From: Senimuribacter intestinalis
Lineage (GTDB): Bacteria; Bacillota; Clostridia; Peptostreptococcales; Anaerovoracaceae
Assembly (NCBI GenBank): GCA_943192975.1
Contig: CALPCJ010000002.1
Span: 272,174-336,173, forward strand
Direction: 5' to 3'
DNA: 64,000 nt
Below the pieces are notes generated by a model. That model had not been told where the DNA came from and did no database searches. It worked only from the letters and a program-made list of their open reading frames with translations. The position numbers were made by a program, and so were the translations under genes. This document shows positions 34,596 through 42,322 of this stretch, in pieces; position 1 is the first letter of the stretch; every line of letters begins with the position of its first letter.

Positions 34596-34773
34596 CTGAC
34601 AAAACTGACAATTTCTCAGATTTTTGTCAGTCTTGTCGGTGTTTTATGTAAAAATCCTGACAAAACTGACAGAATCGAAAAAAATTGTCAGTTTTGTCAG
34701 GATTTCAGGGGCATACGATGTGATTTCGACACGATTTACTGACAAAATCTTTCAAAATCCAGAATTTTGTCAG
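34596..34773 (+). repeat. Array of alternating CTGACAAAACTGACA / TGTCAGTTTTGTCAG words
   Basis: Forward words start at 34596, 34657 and 34739 (short form CTGACAAAAT). Reverse words are at 34625, 34686 and 34764 (short form). Steps are 61 then 78-82 bp. Units 1 and 2 have 15-bp arms around 14 nt; unit 3 has single arms around 23 nt. Unit 2 is a perfect 15-bp hairpin. It lies between tag and the fchA promoter. Its build equals that of the array at 7341-7516. Confidence 0.85.
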
Positions 34774-34859
34774 TACTATCGTCGAAGACTCCTTTCATGG
34801 GTTTGCCATGTTTTCTTTCACTCTCACCTTTTCTTTGATTTACCAGAACACGCAGCCTT

Positions 34860-35426
34860 TTATTCTTTTGTGCCGCGCGCTTTGAAACAGCCTTCTTCAT
34901 GAGAATCAATGACGCCAACCGCCTGCAAGTACGAATAAATAATCACCGTTCCGACAAACTTCATTCCTCGTTTTTGCAAATCCTTTGAGATTTGATCGGA
35001 AAGTGGAGAACTTACCACATCTGTTTCGTGCAAAACAGTTTCGCAGGTCCAATGCCAGAGATAGTTGGAAAAACTTCCGTATTCCTTTTGGATTTCGCGA
35101 AAAATCCGCGCATTATTTACTGCCGCTCGAATTTTCAATTTGTTGCGGATGATGCCTGGATTTTCGCGAAGTGCTGCCATTTTTTCCTCGTCATAATCAC
35201 AGACTTTGGCAAGATCAAACCCATCAAAAGCAGCTCGAAAGGCTTCTCTCTTATTGAGCACGCACTCCCAGGACAAACCCGCCTGAAAGCTTTCCAAAAT
35301 CAGCATTTCGAAAAGCTGATGATCGTCATGCACCGGCACACCCCATTCTTCGTCATGATAACGCAGATAGATTTCATTCTTGGGATTCACCCACCTGCAC
35401 CGTTTTTTTCCATCTTTCCATTCCAT
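34860..35426 (-). CDS. tag: DNA-3-methyladenine glycosylase I
   Basis: A 188-residue base-excision repair enzyme removing 3-methyladenine from DNA. The start at 35426 (MEWKDGKKRCRW) has AAGGAG 6 nt upstream and fits the family start; an upstream in-frame ATG would add 24 unlikely residues. Landmarks are the zinc ligand region RCRWVN, YHDEEWGVP, ESFQAGLSWECVLNKREAFR and the C-terminal zinc histidine in DSHEEGC. It stands alone, with a terminator-like hairpin upstream belonging to the aminotransferase gene. Confidence 0.94.
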   Translation of the reverse strand: MEWKDGKKRCRWVNPKNEIYLRYHDEEWGVPVHDDHQLFEMLILESFQAGLSWECVLNKREAFRAAFDGFDLAKVCDYDEEKMAALRENPGIIRNKLKIRAAVNNARIFREIQKEYGSFSNYLWHWTCETVLHETDVVSSPLSDQISKDLQKRGMKFVGTVIIYSYLQAVGVIDSHEEGCFKARGTKE

Positions 35427-35456
35427 TCCGTTTCTCCTTTTCAAACATAAAACGGC

Positions 35457-35488
35457 AAAAGCGTGCACATTTCTATACGCACGCTTTT
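35457..35488 (-). terminator. Intrinsic terminator after the aminotransferase gene
   Basis: A 10-bp stem (35457-35466 with 35479-35488) ending in TTTT. A second hairpin (35510-35543, with GGAGC/GCTCC inside) precedes it, right after the aminotransferase stop. Confidence 0.65.
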
Positions 35489-35548
35489 CGTCTCTCACAA
35501 TTTCTTATTGTGTGCATAGGAGCTTTAGCTCCGTCATACACACTTTTT

Positions 35549-36733
35549 TTACTGAAACGCCTCGATCTTTTCAATCCGGTCAAATGCTTCTTTCAGGGTA
35601 TCCACATTGACGGTGCAGGCAATACGCACATAACCTTCACCACAGGCGCCAAAGGCATTTCCCGGCAGCATCAGCACATGGGCTTTTTCTAAGATCAGCT
35701 CCGCCGCTTTTTCACTGGAAAGACCGCTGTCCTTGATATTCATAAACAGATAGAAACTTCCCTTCGGCGGGTAAATCACAGAAAGCTTTGGAATCTGGTT
35801 AATTCTCTCCGCTGCATAGAACATTCTCTTCCTGTATTCGGAAATCATCGGCGGCTGAATCTCCGCTCTGTGGCGAAGTGCATAGATTGCAGCACGCTGA
35901 GATACTGACGGCGCAGTAAATACTACATTTTCGTTAATCTGCTGAATCACCTTGATGATGTAATCCGGCGCAATGATGTTGCCCACTCTCCATCCTGTCA
36001 TGGTGAAGTTCTTGGAGAATGAATTGAGAATAATCGTTCTTTCTTTCATACCCGGAAGTGTCGCAAACGGCACAAACGGATTCTGGTAACTGAACGAGGT
36101 ATAAATATCATCAGAAATTACAATTAAGTCATGCTTTACAGCGATTTCTGCGATTTTTTCCATAGTCTCTACAGTCAGGCAGTTTCCGGTCGGATTGCTC
36201 GGCGAGTTGATGACCAGCGCCTTTGTACGCTCTGTAATCAGAGATTCCAGACGTTCAATGTTAATCTGAAAGTCTTCCCCCTCATAAGTTGGAAGCTCAA
36301 CAGGGATGCCTCTTGCCAGTTCCACCTGCTGCGGATACGGCGTAAAGTACGGCGCCTGTAAAATTACCTCATCTCCATCGTCTATGATGGCTTCCAGCGC
36401 CAAATACATGCCCAGGCATGCAGATGCGCAGACAAAGACTTCCTCGTCTACAACATCCATCTGATACTCTTCTTTATAGTATTTGCAGATTTCTGCGCGC
36501 AGCTCCGGATCTCCTCTGAAATCCGTGTACTTGGTATGTCCGGCTTTTGCATCTGCAAAGGCATTGTCGATAATAATATCATGGGTGATTAAATCCGGAT
36601 CCCCTAAACTCAGATTGATCACATCATCAAAAGACTTTGCCATTTCATCAGATTTTCCCATAGCAGTACTCTGATCTTTCCAGTACCGCTTTGCGATAAA
36701 CTTGTGCTTCATTTTTTCTACCTCTCTATACAT
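35549..36733 (-). CDS. PLP-dependent class I/II aminotransferase
   Basis: A 394-residue fold-type I aminotransferase. Landmarks are SLGDPDL, NSPSNPTGN, SDDIYTSF and the PLP lysine in NSFSKNFTMTGWRVG. It should act on a small amino acid. Its start overlaps the stop of the sigma-54 activator gene by 8 bp. It closes a cluster containing an ornithine-cyclodeaminase-family and an opine-dehydrogenase-family enzyme, so a role in breakdown of one amino acid or opine is likely. Confidence 0.9.
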   Translation of the reverse strand: MYREVEKMKHKFIAKRYWKDQSTAMGKSDEMAKSFDDVINLSLGDPDLITHDIIIDNAFADAKAGHTKYTDFRGDPELRAEICKYYKEEYQMDVVDEEVFVCASACLGMYLALEAIIDDGDEVILQAPYFTPYPQQVELARGIPVELPTYEGEDFQINIERLESLITERTKALVINSPSNPTGNCLTVETMEKIAEIAVKHDLIVISDDIYTSFSYQNPFVPFATLPGMKERTIILNSFSKNFTMTGWRVGNIIAPDYIIKVIQQINENVVFTAPSVSQRAAIYALRHRAEIQPPMISEYRKRMFYAAERINQIPKLSVIYPPKGSFYLFMNIKDSGLSSEKAAELILEKAHVLMLPGNAFGACGEGYVRIACTVNVDTLKEAFDRIEKIEAFQ

Positions 36734-38168
36734 TAAGTTCTTTTAATCTGCGATACAACGTAGCTTTGCTGATGCCCAGCACCTCCGCTGCTTTCAGCTT
36801 GCCTGAAAGTGTATCGCCATAAATTCTGATGGCCTCTAAAATATATTCATCTTCCACATCTCTAAGCGGTTTCAAACAAATTCCGCTTTTAGAAGGTGGT
36901 TCCGTGGCGCTGCCCAAAATTCTTTGCGGCAAATCTTCAACCGTAATATAAGAACCAGAAGAAATATTGACTGCATACTCGATGGCATTTTGCAGCTGTC
37001 TTATGTTTCCGGGCCACGAATATTCGAACAGCCTGTCCATGGCCGCCTTGTCTATGCCAAAAATATCTTTGTGCAGCGCCTTTGCATAAATTCTGAGAAA
37101 ATGCTCTGCCAATTCTCCAATATCACTTCGTCGCTGTCTTAGCGGCGGTAATGTAATAGGGATGACACTGAGGCGATAATACAAATCCTCCCGAAACTGT
37201 CCGTTGCGCGAAAGCTCCTCTAAATCCTGATTGGTGGCTGCGATAATCCGTACCGACACCTCTATCTCCTTGCTACCGCCTACTCGCTGAATTTTTTTCT
37301 CCTGAAGGGCTCGCAAAAGTTTCGCCTGCAGATGGATTGGAAATTCACCGATTTCATCGAGAAACAAAGTACCGTGATTGGCAAGCTCAAACTTTCCCAG
37401 CTTTCCGCCCTTCAACGCACCGGTAAATGCCCCCTCCTCATAGCCGAACAGCTCGCTTTCGATTAAGTTCTCCGGTAGCGCCGCACAGTTAATGGCAACA
37501 AAAGGACCATCCGCATTTCTGCTGGCGGTATGAATGGCTCTAGCAAAAACCTCCTTGCCAGTTCCACTTTCTCCTTGGATCAGAATCCCTGAATTCCCCT
37601 GTGCAAAACGCCTCGCCTCTTCTTTTACCTTCCGAAACGCGGGACTGCTTCCTACAATGTCTTCAAAAGGCAAATTGCAACTGTTATTTTTCAACTGCTT
37701 GACAGTTTCTTTTAATTTCTTCGTTTCAGAAGTCTCTTTTAGTTTCATCACCAAAAGTTCTGACATTCTGTGAATAAACTCCAGAAAATCCTTGTTCTTT
37801 TCCATCAGTCTCTTTACATCTTCTTTTCCATGGGCATAAAGACCAATGGCGCCGTAAATATCCTCTCCATCGATAATTGGAATGGAAATCATTGCGTTAA
37901 CGTCGCACGCATTCTTCTCCGGACAATTTTTGCATCCTGCAAAATCCTTCTTGCTGTCTTCGATCACCATCATTTTTCGTAGGCGAACGGTCTCCACCAG
38001 CATGGAATTACCGGTCAACTTATTCAGCGCCCGCTGATTGGTGATGCCGTCTTTGCTGTCCCCAATAATCTGAAACTGCATATCACAGACCAACACCTGC
38101 ATGTCCGCTACTGTGCTGATAATTTCTGTGGTCTTCTGTGCATATTCTCTGATACTACCTAAATTCAT
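36726..38168 (-). CDS. Sigma-54-dependent transcriptional activator (sensor, AAA+, Fis HTH)
   Basis: A 480-residue enhancer-binding protein. The start at 38168 is chosen because AGAGGT lies just upstream and MNLGSIREYA opens the sensor domain. The sensor (about 1-140) contains CKNCPEKNAC (C79, C82, C88). The AAA+ part has Walker A GESGTGKE (199-206), a standard GAFTGA loop (246-251) and TLFLDE (267-272). A C-terminal helix-turn-helix follows (KAAEVLGISKATLYRRLKEL). It is the natural regulator of the two sigma-54 promoters at 40769 and 42023, both of which carry TTCTCA-N3-TGAGAA sites. Confidence 0.92.
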   Translation of the reverse strand: MNLGSIREYAQKTTEIISTVADMQVLVCDMQFQIIGDSKDGITNQRALNKLTGNSMLVETVRLRKMMVIEDSKKDFAGCKNCPEKNACDVNAMISIPIIDGEDIYGAIGLYAHGKEDVKRLMEKNKDFLEFIHRMSELLVMKLKETSETKKLKETVKQLKNNSCNLPFEDIVGSSPAFRKVKEEARRFAQGNSGILIQGESGTGKEVFARAIHTASRNADGPFVAINCAALPENLIESELFGYEEGAFTGALKGGKLGKFELANHGTLFLDEIGEFPIHLQAKLLRALQEKKIQRVGGSKEIEVSVRIIAATNQDLEELSRNGQFREDLYYRLSVIPITLPPLRQRRSDIGELAEHFLRIYAKALHKDIFGIDKAAMDRLFEYSWPGNIRQLQNAIEYAVNISSGSYITVEDLPQRILGSATEPPSKSGICLKPLRDVEDEYILEAIRIYGDTLSGKLKAAEVLGISKATLYRRLKELNV

Positions 38169-38198
38169 AATTACCTCTGGGAACGAATCACAGCGCAA

Positions 38199-38217
38199 AG
38201 GCTGCCAGTGGCAGCCT
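38199..38217. other. Small perfect hairpin after the ornithine-cyclodeaminase-family gene
   Basis: An 8-bp stem (38199-38206 with 38210-38217) with a 3-nt loop lies between the stop of the gene at 38284 and the activator start. There is no T-run, so termination would be weak and read-through into the activator gene is plausible. Confidence 0.5.
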
Positions 38218-38283
38218 CTACTTCACGTATATTTTCATTTTAACAGAAGATTGCACTTATTTCAATACTTTCATTTTCTGTGT

Positions 38284-39306
38284 CTATTTATCATAGGTTC
38301 TGAAAGCAAATACCGGCAGGCTGTCGTCTTCTGCAAAATAATCTTTGTACAGCTGTCCCGCTGTGCCGATGTCGGTGGAACCCATACCGATAATACTTGC
38401 ACAGATGATTTCATCATCGTTTTCTCTTCCGCTCTTACGCCCCACTACGATATCCGGCATTTCAGCATGGATGTTTTCTTCTGTGATTCTTCCGTCATGA
38501 ACCAGTTTCAAAAGTTCACCCCTGTGGGCGTTCTGTGCCCAGCTGTCGACAATCAGCTTGTCACAGTGAAGCGGAATGTTTTCATCCAATTCCTGGAAGG
38601 AACCCAGAGACATCACAGTACAGCCCTTTTTCAGCCACGCACCCATTACCAGCGGCTCATTGGCGATGGTTACCGTAATGATCAGGTCAGAGCCTTCACA
38701 GCATTCCTGATTGGTCTTTACCGGCGTCACCTTTACCGAAAGTTCCTGATTGAGTTCTTCTGCACATTTTACCGCTGCTTCCCAGTATAAGTCAGAAATC
38801 TTGATTTCTTCCAGATTTTCACAGGATTCTGCGATGGCTCTTGCATTCATTCTGCCCTGCACACCTGCGCCGATGATGCCGGCAACCTTGGCATCTTTGC
38901 GAACCAGATACTTAGAAGCAACGCCAGCAGAAGCGCCGGTTCTGATGTCCGTAATAAAGCTGCCATCCATAATAGCAAGGATTTCACCAGTTCTGGCTTC
39001 GTTTAAAATAATTACGCCGCCGATGTATGGAATACCCTTCTTTGCATTATCATTGAATCCCCATACCCATTTGATACCGGAGATATCCACGTCTTGTCCG
39101 ATATATGCAGGCATTGCGTTATAAGAACCTCCATATGGCGGCCAGTCGTTGCTTTCGCCGGTATCCAGCGTAATTTTTGCCGGCATATTCACTTCGTTGT
39201 GTCCATGGGCTTCATATACCTTTTCAACCAGTTCGATGGATTTTTTCATGTCCAGCACTTTCTGTACATCTGCCTTTGAGATCATCTTTACATTATTCAT
39301 TTTCAT
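38284..39306 (-). CDS. Ornithine cyclodeaminase / mu-crystallin family protein
   Basis: A 340-residue NAD(P)-dependent protein. The N-terminal dimer domain contains the substrate arginine/lysine region (MPAKITLD). The Rossmann fold has GIIGAGVQGRMNARA, and the active-site aspartate region is KLIVDSWAQN. Members deaminate and cyclise ornithine, or act as imine reductases and alanine/lysine dehydrogenases. Its position 21 bp after the YfcC-type transporter puts it in the transcript from the sigma-54 promoter at 40769. The exact substrate is open. Confidence 0.88.
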   Translation of the reverse strand: MKMNNVKMISKADVQKVLDMKKSIELVEKVYEAHGHNEVNMPAKITLDTGESNDWPPYGGSYNAMPAYIGQDVDISGIKWVWGFNDNAKKGIPYIGGVIILNEARTGEILAIMDGSFITDIRTGASAGVASKYLVRKDAKVAGIIGAGVQGRMNARAIAESCENLEEIKISDLYWEAAVKCAEELNQELSVKVTPVKTNQECCEGSDLIITVTIANEPLVMGAWLKKGCTVMSLGSFQELDENIPLHCDKLIVDSWAQNAHRGELLKLVHDGRITEENIHAEMPDIVVGRKSGRENDDEIICASIIGMGSTDIGTAGQLYKDYFAEDDSLPVFAFRTYDK

Positions 39307-39327
39307 TTCCTCCTATTTTTAGGTTCC

Positions 39328-40731
39328 TTAAAATGGACCGTAATTTGTCAAAACTGCTGCCGCAAGGATAATGCAAACCCATGCGGACCATTTCATTACC
39401 AGTGAGAATGCAAACTTAAACCACTGCTTAAAAGATACGCCTGCAAGTCCCAGTGACGCCATCAGAATCGGATGTACCGGCGTAATCATATTCCAGAATC
39501 CATCGCCGCTTTGAAATGCTAATACTGCGGTCTGTCGAGTAATACCAAGCACGTCAGCTAGTGAACTCATAATCGGCATCACCACAACCGCTTGTCCCGA
39601 AGACGACGGAATCAGGAAGTTGACAACCCCCTGTGACAAGTACATGCCCCATGCTGCTACCACGCTTGGAAGTTTCGCAAGCGGTACAGAAGTCGCATAG
39701 ACGATGGTATCCAAAATATTTCCGTCCTGCAAAACAATCAAAATCGCTCTGCCAAGACATACCAGAATGACCGCTGTCGCAATATCTCTGCAGCCAATCA
39801 TAAACTCGTTGATCGTGTCGTTAAAGCTGCCCTTAAAGTGAATCAGTCCTACGATGATACCCATAAGGAAAAACAGCGCAGCCATTTCGCCCAGGTACCA
39901 GTCAAATTTGATAATGCCGTATACCAGTATCGCAACAGTCAGAACCAGAACCAGCAAAATCACCTTGTCTCTGCCGTTAAATTCACGTTCCTCTACAGTC
40001 TGCAGGTTTTCCGGCAGTTCGTTTAAGTTCACCACCTGACCGCTGTCCTTGAACTTCTTTCCGTGGCGAATGGTGTGATGAATCGCAATGAGAAGTGCAC
40101 CTACGCCCAGCGCAATGCGAAGTCCTATACCGGAAAACATCGGCAGGTCGCAGATGCCCTGTGCCACGCCGGTGTTAAAGGGATTCAGCGCACCTGCTGA
40201 ATATCCGCTGTAAAGTCCCACAATTGCCATAGATACGCCTACAATCGGGTCAAATCCCATCTTAATTGCAATTGGCACTAAAATTGCTACCAGTGGAATG
40301 ACCTCTTCGCCCATGCCATAGGACATGCCGCCAAGGAAAAATGCGCTCATGATGATAATCACCAGCAGACTTTCCTTTCCTTCATATTTGCGAATCAATT
40401 TGTTCAGTCCTGCCGCAATAGCGCCCGACTTGGTTACAATGCCAAAGGCGCCACCTATGACAAAGATAAACCAGGCAATATCAGAAGCGTCCACCATACC
40501 GTTATAAATAGACATGATAAGCTGCATAAAGGTCGTCGGATTGGACTCTGCGCTGGCATAGGTACCCGCTACTACCAATGTTCTTCCTGTCGCCTCATCC
40601 AGCTGCCGCTCAAAGAGTCCTGCGGGAACGATATACGTTAAAATTGCAGATAAAACTACTAAAATAATCAAAAGAGTTCCCGTATCCGGAAAGCGCAGTT
40701 TGAACTTCTTTTCTTCTAATTTCGGTTCCAT
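39328..40731 (-). CDS. YfcC-family (ArcD-like) amino acid or dicarboxylate transporter
   Basis: A 467-residue polytopic membrane protein with about twelve hydrophobic segments. The family start RFPDTGTLLIILVVLSAILTYIVPAG and the repeated loops GGMSYGMGEEVIP and NFLIPSSSGQAVVVMPIM are clear. Relatives are the basic amino acid antiporters and C4-dicarboxylate carriers. Here it probably imports the amino acid or opine used by the neighbouring enzymes. AGGAGG precedes the start and a sigma-54 promoter lies 38 bp further up. Confidence 0.88.
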   Translation of the reverse strand: MEPKLEEKKFKLRFPDTGTLLIILVVLSAILTYIVPAGLFERQLDEATGRTLVVAGTYASAESNPTTFMQLIMSIYNGMVDASDIAWFIFVIGGAFGIVTKSGAIAAGLNKLIRKYEGKESLLVIIIMSAFFLGGMSYGMGEEVIPLVAILVPIAIKMGFDPIVGVSMAIVGLYSGYSAGALNPFNTGVAQGICDLPMFSGIGLRIALGVGALLIAIHHTIRHGKKFKDSGQVVNLNELPENLQTVEEREFNGRDKVILLVLVLTVAILVYGIIKFDWYLGEMAALFFLMGIIVGLIHFKGSFNDTINEFMIGCRDIATAVILVCLGRAILIVLQDGNILDTIVYATSVPLAKLPSVVAAWGMYLSQGVVNFLIPSSSGQAVVVMPIMSSLADVLGITRQTAVLAFQSGDGFWNMITPVHPILMASLGLAGVSFKQWFKFAFSLVMKWSAWVCIILAAAVLTNYGPF

Positions 40732-40768
40732 GATATTTCCTCCTATATTTTTTCTGCTGTTATATAAA

Positions 40769-40783
40769 GCATAAAACGTGCCA
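40769..40783 (-). promoter_or_regulatory. Sigma-54 promoter of the YfcC-type transporter operon
   Basis: The minus strand reads TGGCACGTTTTATGC, with GG and GC 10 bp apart, 38 bp upstream of the transporter start. Confidence 0.9.
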
Positions 40784-40834
40784 ACTTAATTTCCATTGAA
40801 ATTTAAACAATTTCTTGATTCAATGCAATGAAGC

Positions 40835-40881
40835 TTCTCAAAATGAGAACCTTCGACTGCTATTTGTTCTCATTTTGAGAT
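40835..40881. promoter_or_regulatory. Paired activator sites upstream of the transporter promoter
   Basis: TTCTCAAAATGAGAA (40835-40849) and TTCTCATTTTGAGAT (40867-40881) are near-perfect palindromes centred 32 bp (three helical turns) apart. They lie 52-98 bp upstream of the sigma-54 promoter. The second overlaps the last codons of the opine-dehydrogenase-family gene. Confidence 0.75.
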
Positions 40882-41979
40882 TTTCTCTTTGATTGCCTCC
40901 GCTGACAGACCACCAAGTCCCATCTTTTTAAGCGTTCGTCCGCTCTCAAAATAGTTATCTTCATTATATGCCGATGCTAGCGTTATGCAAGCAAGAATAA
41001 TCGGCGTATCAACACCGCAAAGTTTTGCCAGTTCATAGCACGGCACCAACACATAAGGCACATCTTCACTGATATATCTGGCTTTCGAGCTATCTGGTGC
41101 ACCGTTGATTTTTCCGTGTGAAACAGATTTTCTGTTAAAGTCATAAACGCTTTCTTCCTCCATACCATACAGCGCATTCATCGCCTCAAGTTCCGTCCGT
41201 AGTGAAAAGCCCAAAGCACTGCCCACCGCCAGCCGCTCTAAGTCCATCTTAGCGGCCGCTCTTGCTGTTGCCGGACTGCAGCAGTCCTTATAGTAATTAA
41301 ACGCCCCGTTAAAATTCTCCAAAAGTCCTATGTTAATGGTTGTCATCAGTGGATGTCCGCCAAAGTTGATATTCTCAAGGCCTGCAACCAGCGGATTATT
41401 CAGAATCTCCACCGGAATCGGTAGCAAATCTCTCACCGCATCCTCTACCTTGCCGCTTTCATCTGACGGATAGATGGACAGCGGCAGGAACTTCTTAATT
41501 CCCATGATTCCAGTTACACCCGGCGATAGCAGTCTGCATGCCCAAGGAATGCTGATTGTATCTGCAAAATGTACATCAAGGTCAATTTTTCCCGCATTTT
41601 TCAGCATTTCAGTAAATACAAGACTTGCGTAATTTGCCGGCATAGTCACTATAATACTGCCATCCTTTAAATGCGGTATCATCTGTGCAAAGAAAATCTC
41701 CTGTGCAAAGGACGGACATAGAATCACATACAGCTGACAGAACTCCATCGCTTCCTTGATATCGCAGGTGGCAAGCTCTATCGGCTCAAATCCTTCCAGG
41801 ATCATAGAGCAGCCGTGCGCCTCTCCCGCCGCACTGATTCCTCCGCGTTCTGCAATATTTTCTATCTGCGTAGGAAACTGCGAAAAATCGCAGATGCAAA
41901 CCTGATATCCTGCTCTTGCAAAGTGATAAGCTGCAGTAACACCACCGTTTCCTGCACCAAATACAGTAACTCTTTTCAT
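40870..41979 (-). CDS. NAD(P)-dependent opine (octopine/nopaline) dehydrogenase family protein
   Basis: A 369-residue protein. The start at 41979 is fixed by AGGAGG 7 nt upstream and by the nucleotide-binding motif VTVFGAGNGGVTAAY starting at residue 3. The C-terminal octopine-dehydrogenase domain has the GGHPLMTTINIG loop with the family histidine. Opine dehydrogenases join or split an amino acid and a keto acid with NAD(P)H. Beside an ornithine-cyclodeaminase-family enzyme, a transporter and an aminotransferase, a catabolic role on a secondary-amine amino acid is plausible. It has its own sigma-54 promoter. Confidence 0.87.
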   Translation of the reverse strand: MKRVTVFGAGNGGVTAAYHFARAGYQVCICDFSQFPTQIENIAERGGISAAGEAHGCSMILEGFEPIELATCDIKEAMEFCQLYVILCPSFAQEIFFAQMIPHLKDGSIIVTMPANYASLVFTEMLKNAGKIDLDVHFADTISIPWACRLLSPGVTGIMGIKKFLPLSIYPSDESGKVEDAVRDLLPIPVEILNNPLVAGLENINFGGHPLMTTINIGLLENFNGAFNYYKDCCSPATARAAAKMDLERLAVGSALGFSLRTELEAMNALYGMEEESVYDFNRKSVSHGKINGAPDSSKARYISEDVPYVLVPCYELAKLCGVDTPIILACITLASAYNEDNYFESGRTLKKMGLGGLSAEAIKEKISK

Positions 41980-42022
41980 AAAATTAACCTCCTTTGGTAT
42001 CTTTTTCTTGCCTGTATAAATC

Positions 42023-42037
42023 GCATAAATCATGCCA
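42023..42037 (-). promoter_or_regulatory. Sigma-54 promoter of the opine-dehydrogenase-family gene
   Basis: The minus strand reads TGGCATGATTTATGC, with GG and GC 10 bp apart, 44 bp upstream of the start codon. Confidence 0.85.
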
Positions 42038-42070
42038 ACGTAGAAACACTGCAATTGCAAGGATACAAAA

Positions 42071-42099
42071 ACAGCATTTCTCAAATTGAGAAATGCTGT
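42071..42099. promoter_or_regulatory. Activator site upstream of the opine-dehydrogenase promoter
   Basis: A long palindrome has the core TTTCTCAAATTGAGAAA (42077-42093), extended outward by ACAGCA/TGCTGT. It lies 34-62 bp upstream of the sigma-54 promoter and shares the TTCTCA/TGAGAA arms with the two sites at 40835-40881. Confidence 0.7.
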
Positions 42100-42208
42100 G
42101 CCTTATGTTAAGGTTCTTCTTATGCATCGAATTTTGGTTAGTCGCTACATAGGCAAATGGCTGGGTGGTCGCAACGGAAAATAGCAGCAGTCATTCTAAA
42201 AACATAAA

Positions 42209-42240
42209 GAAAAACCAGGACCCACACGACCTGGCTTTTC
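42209..42240 (-). terminator. Intrinsic terminator downstream of fhs and of an orphan promoter
   Basis: CCAGG (42215-42219) pairs with CCTGG (42230-42234), extended by A/T pairs. The minus strand ends in TTTTTCTTT. It would stop both fhs read-through and the short transcript from the promoter at 42286-42314. Confidence 0.65.
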
Positions 42241-42285
42241 TTCACGGTAAATACCATAAATTTAACTTCTTGTTTTCTGTCGGGC

Positions 42286-42314
42286 ATTATACAATCTCCA
42301 GCATCGATTGTCAA
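42286..42314 (-). promoter_or_regulatory. Consensus sigma-A promoter directly after fhs, no gene assigned
   Basis: On the minus strand TTGACA (42309-42314), 17 bp and TATAAT (42286-42291), both perfect, 9 bp beyond the fhs stop. It would make an RNA of about 70 nt ending at the hairpin 42209-42240, or read into a weak 39-residue frame starting at 42258. The rest of the spacer up to 42322 holds no gene I can support. Confidence 0.55.
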
Positions 42315-42322
42315 TGTCAATC

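Noticed and set aside
42138..42181. THF or ZTP riboswitch near the formate-THF ligase gene
   Set aside because: The spacer lies downstream of fhs on its strand and the conserved cores of those riboswitches are absent.
42138..42320. Protein-coding gene after fhs
   Set aside because: The frame overlaps a promoter and a terminator, and lacks a ribosome site. It was kept only as a candidate short transcript.
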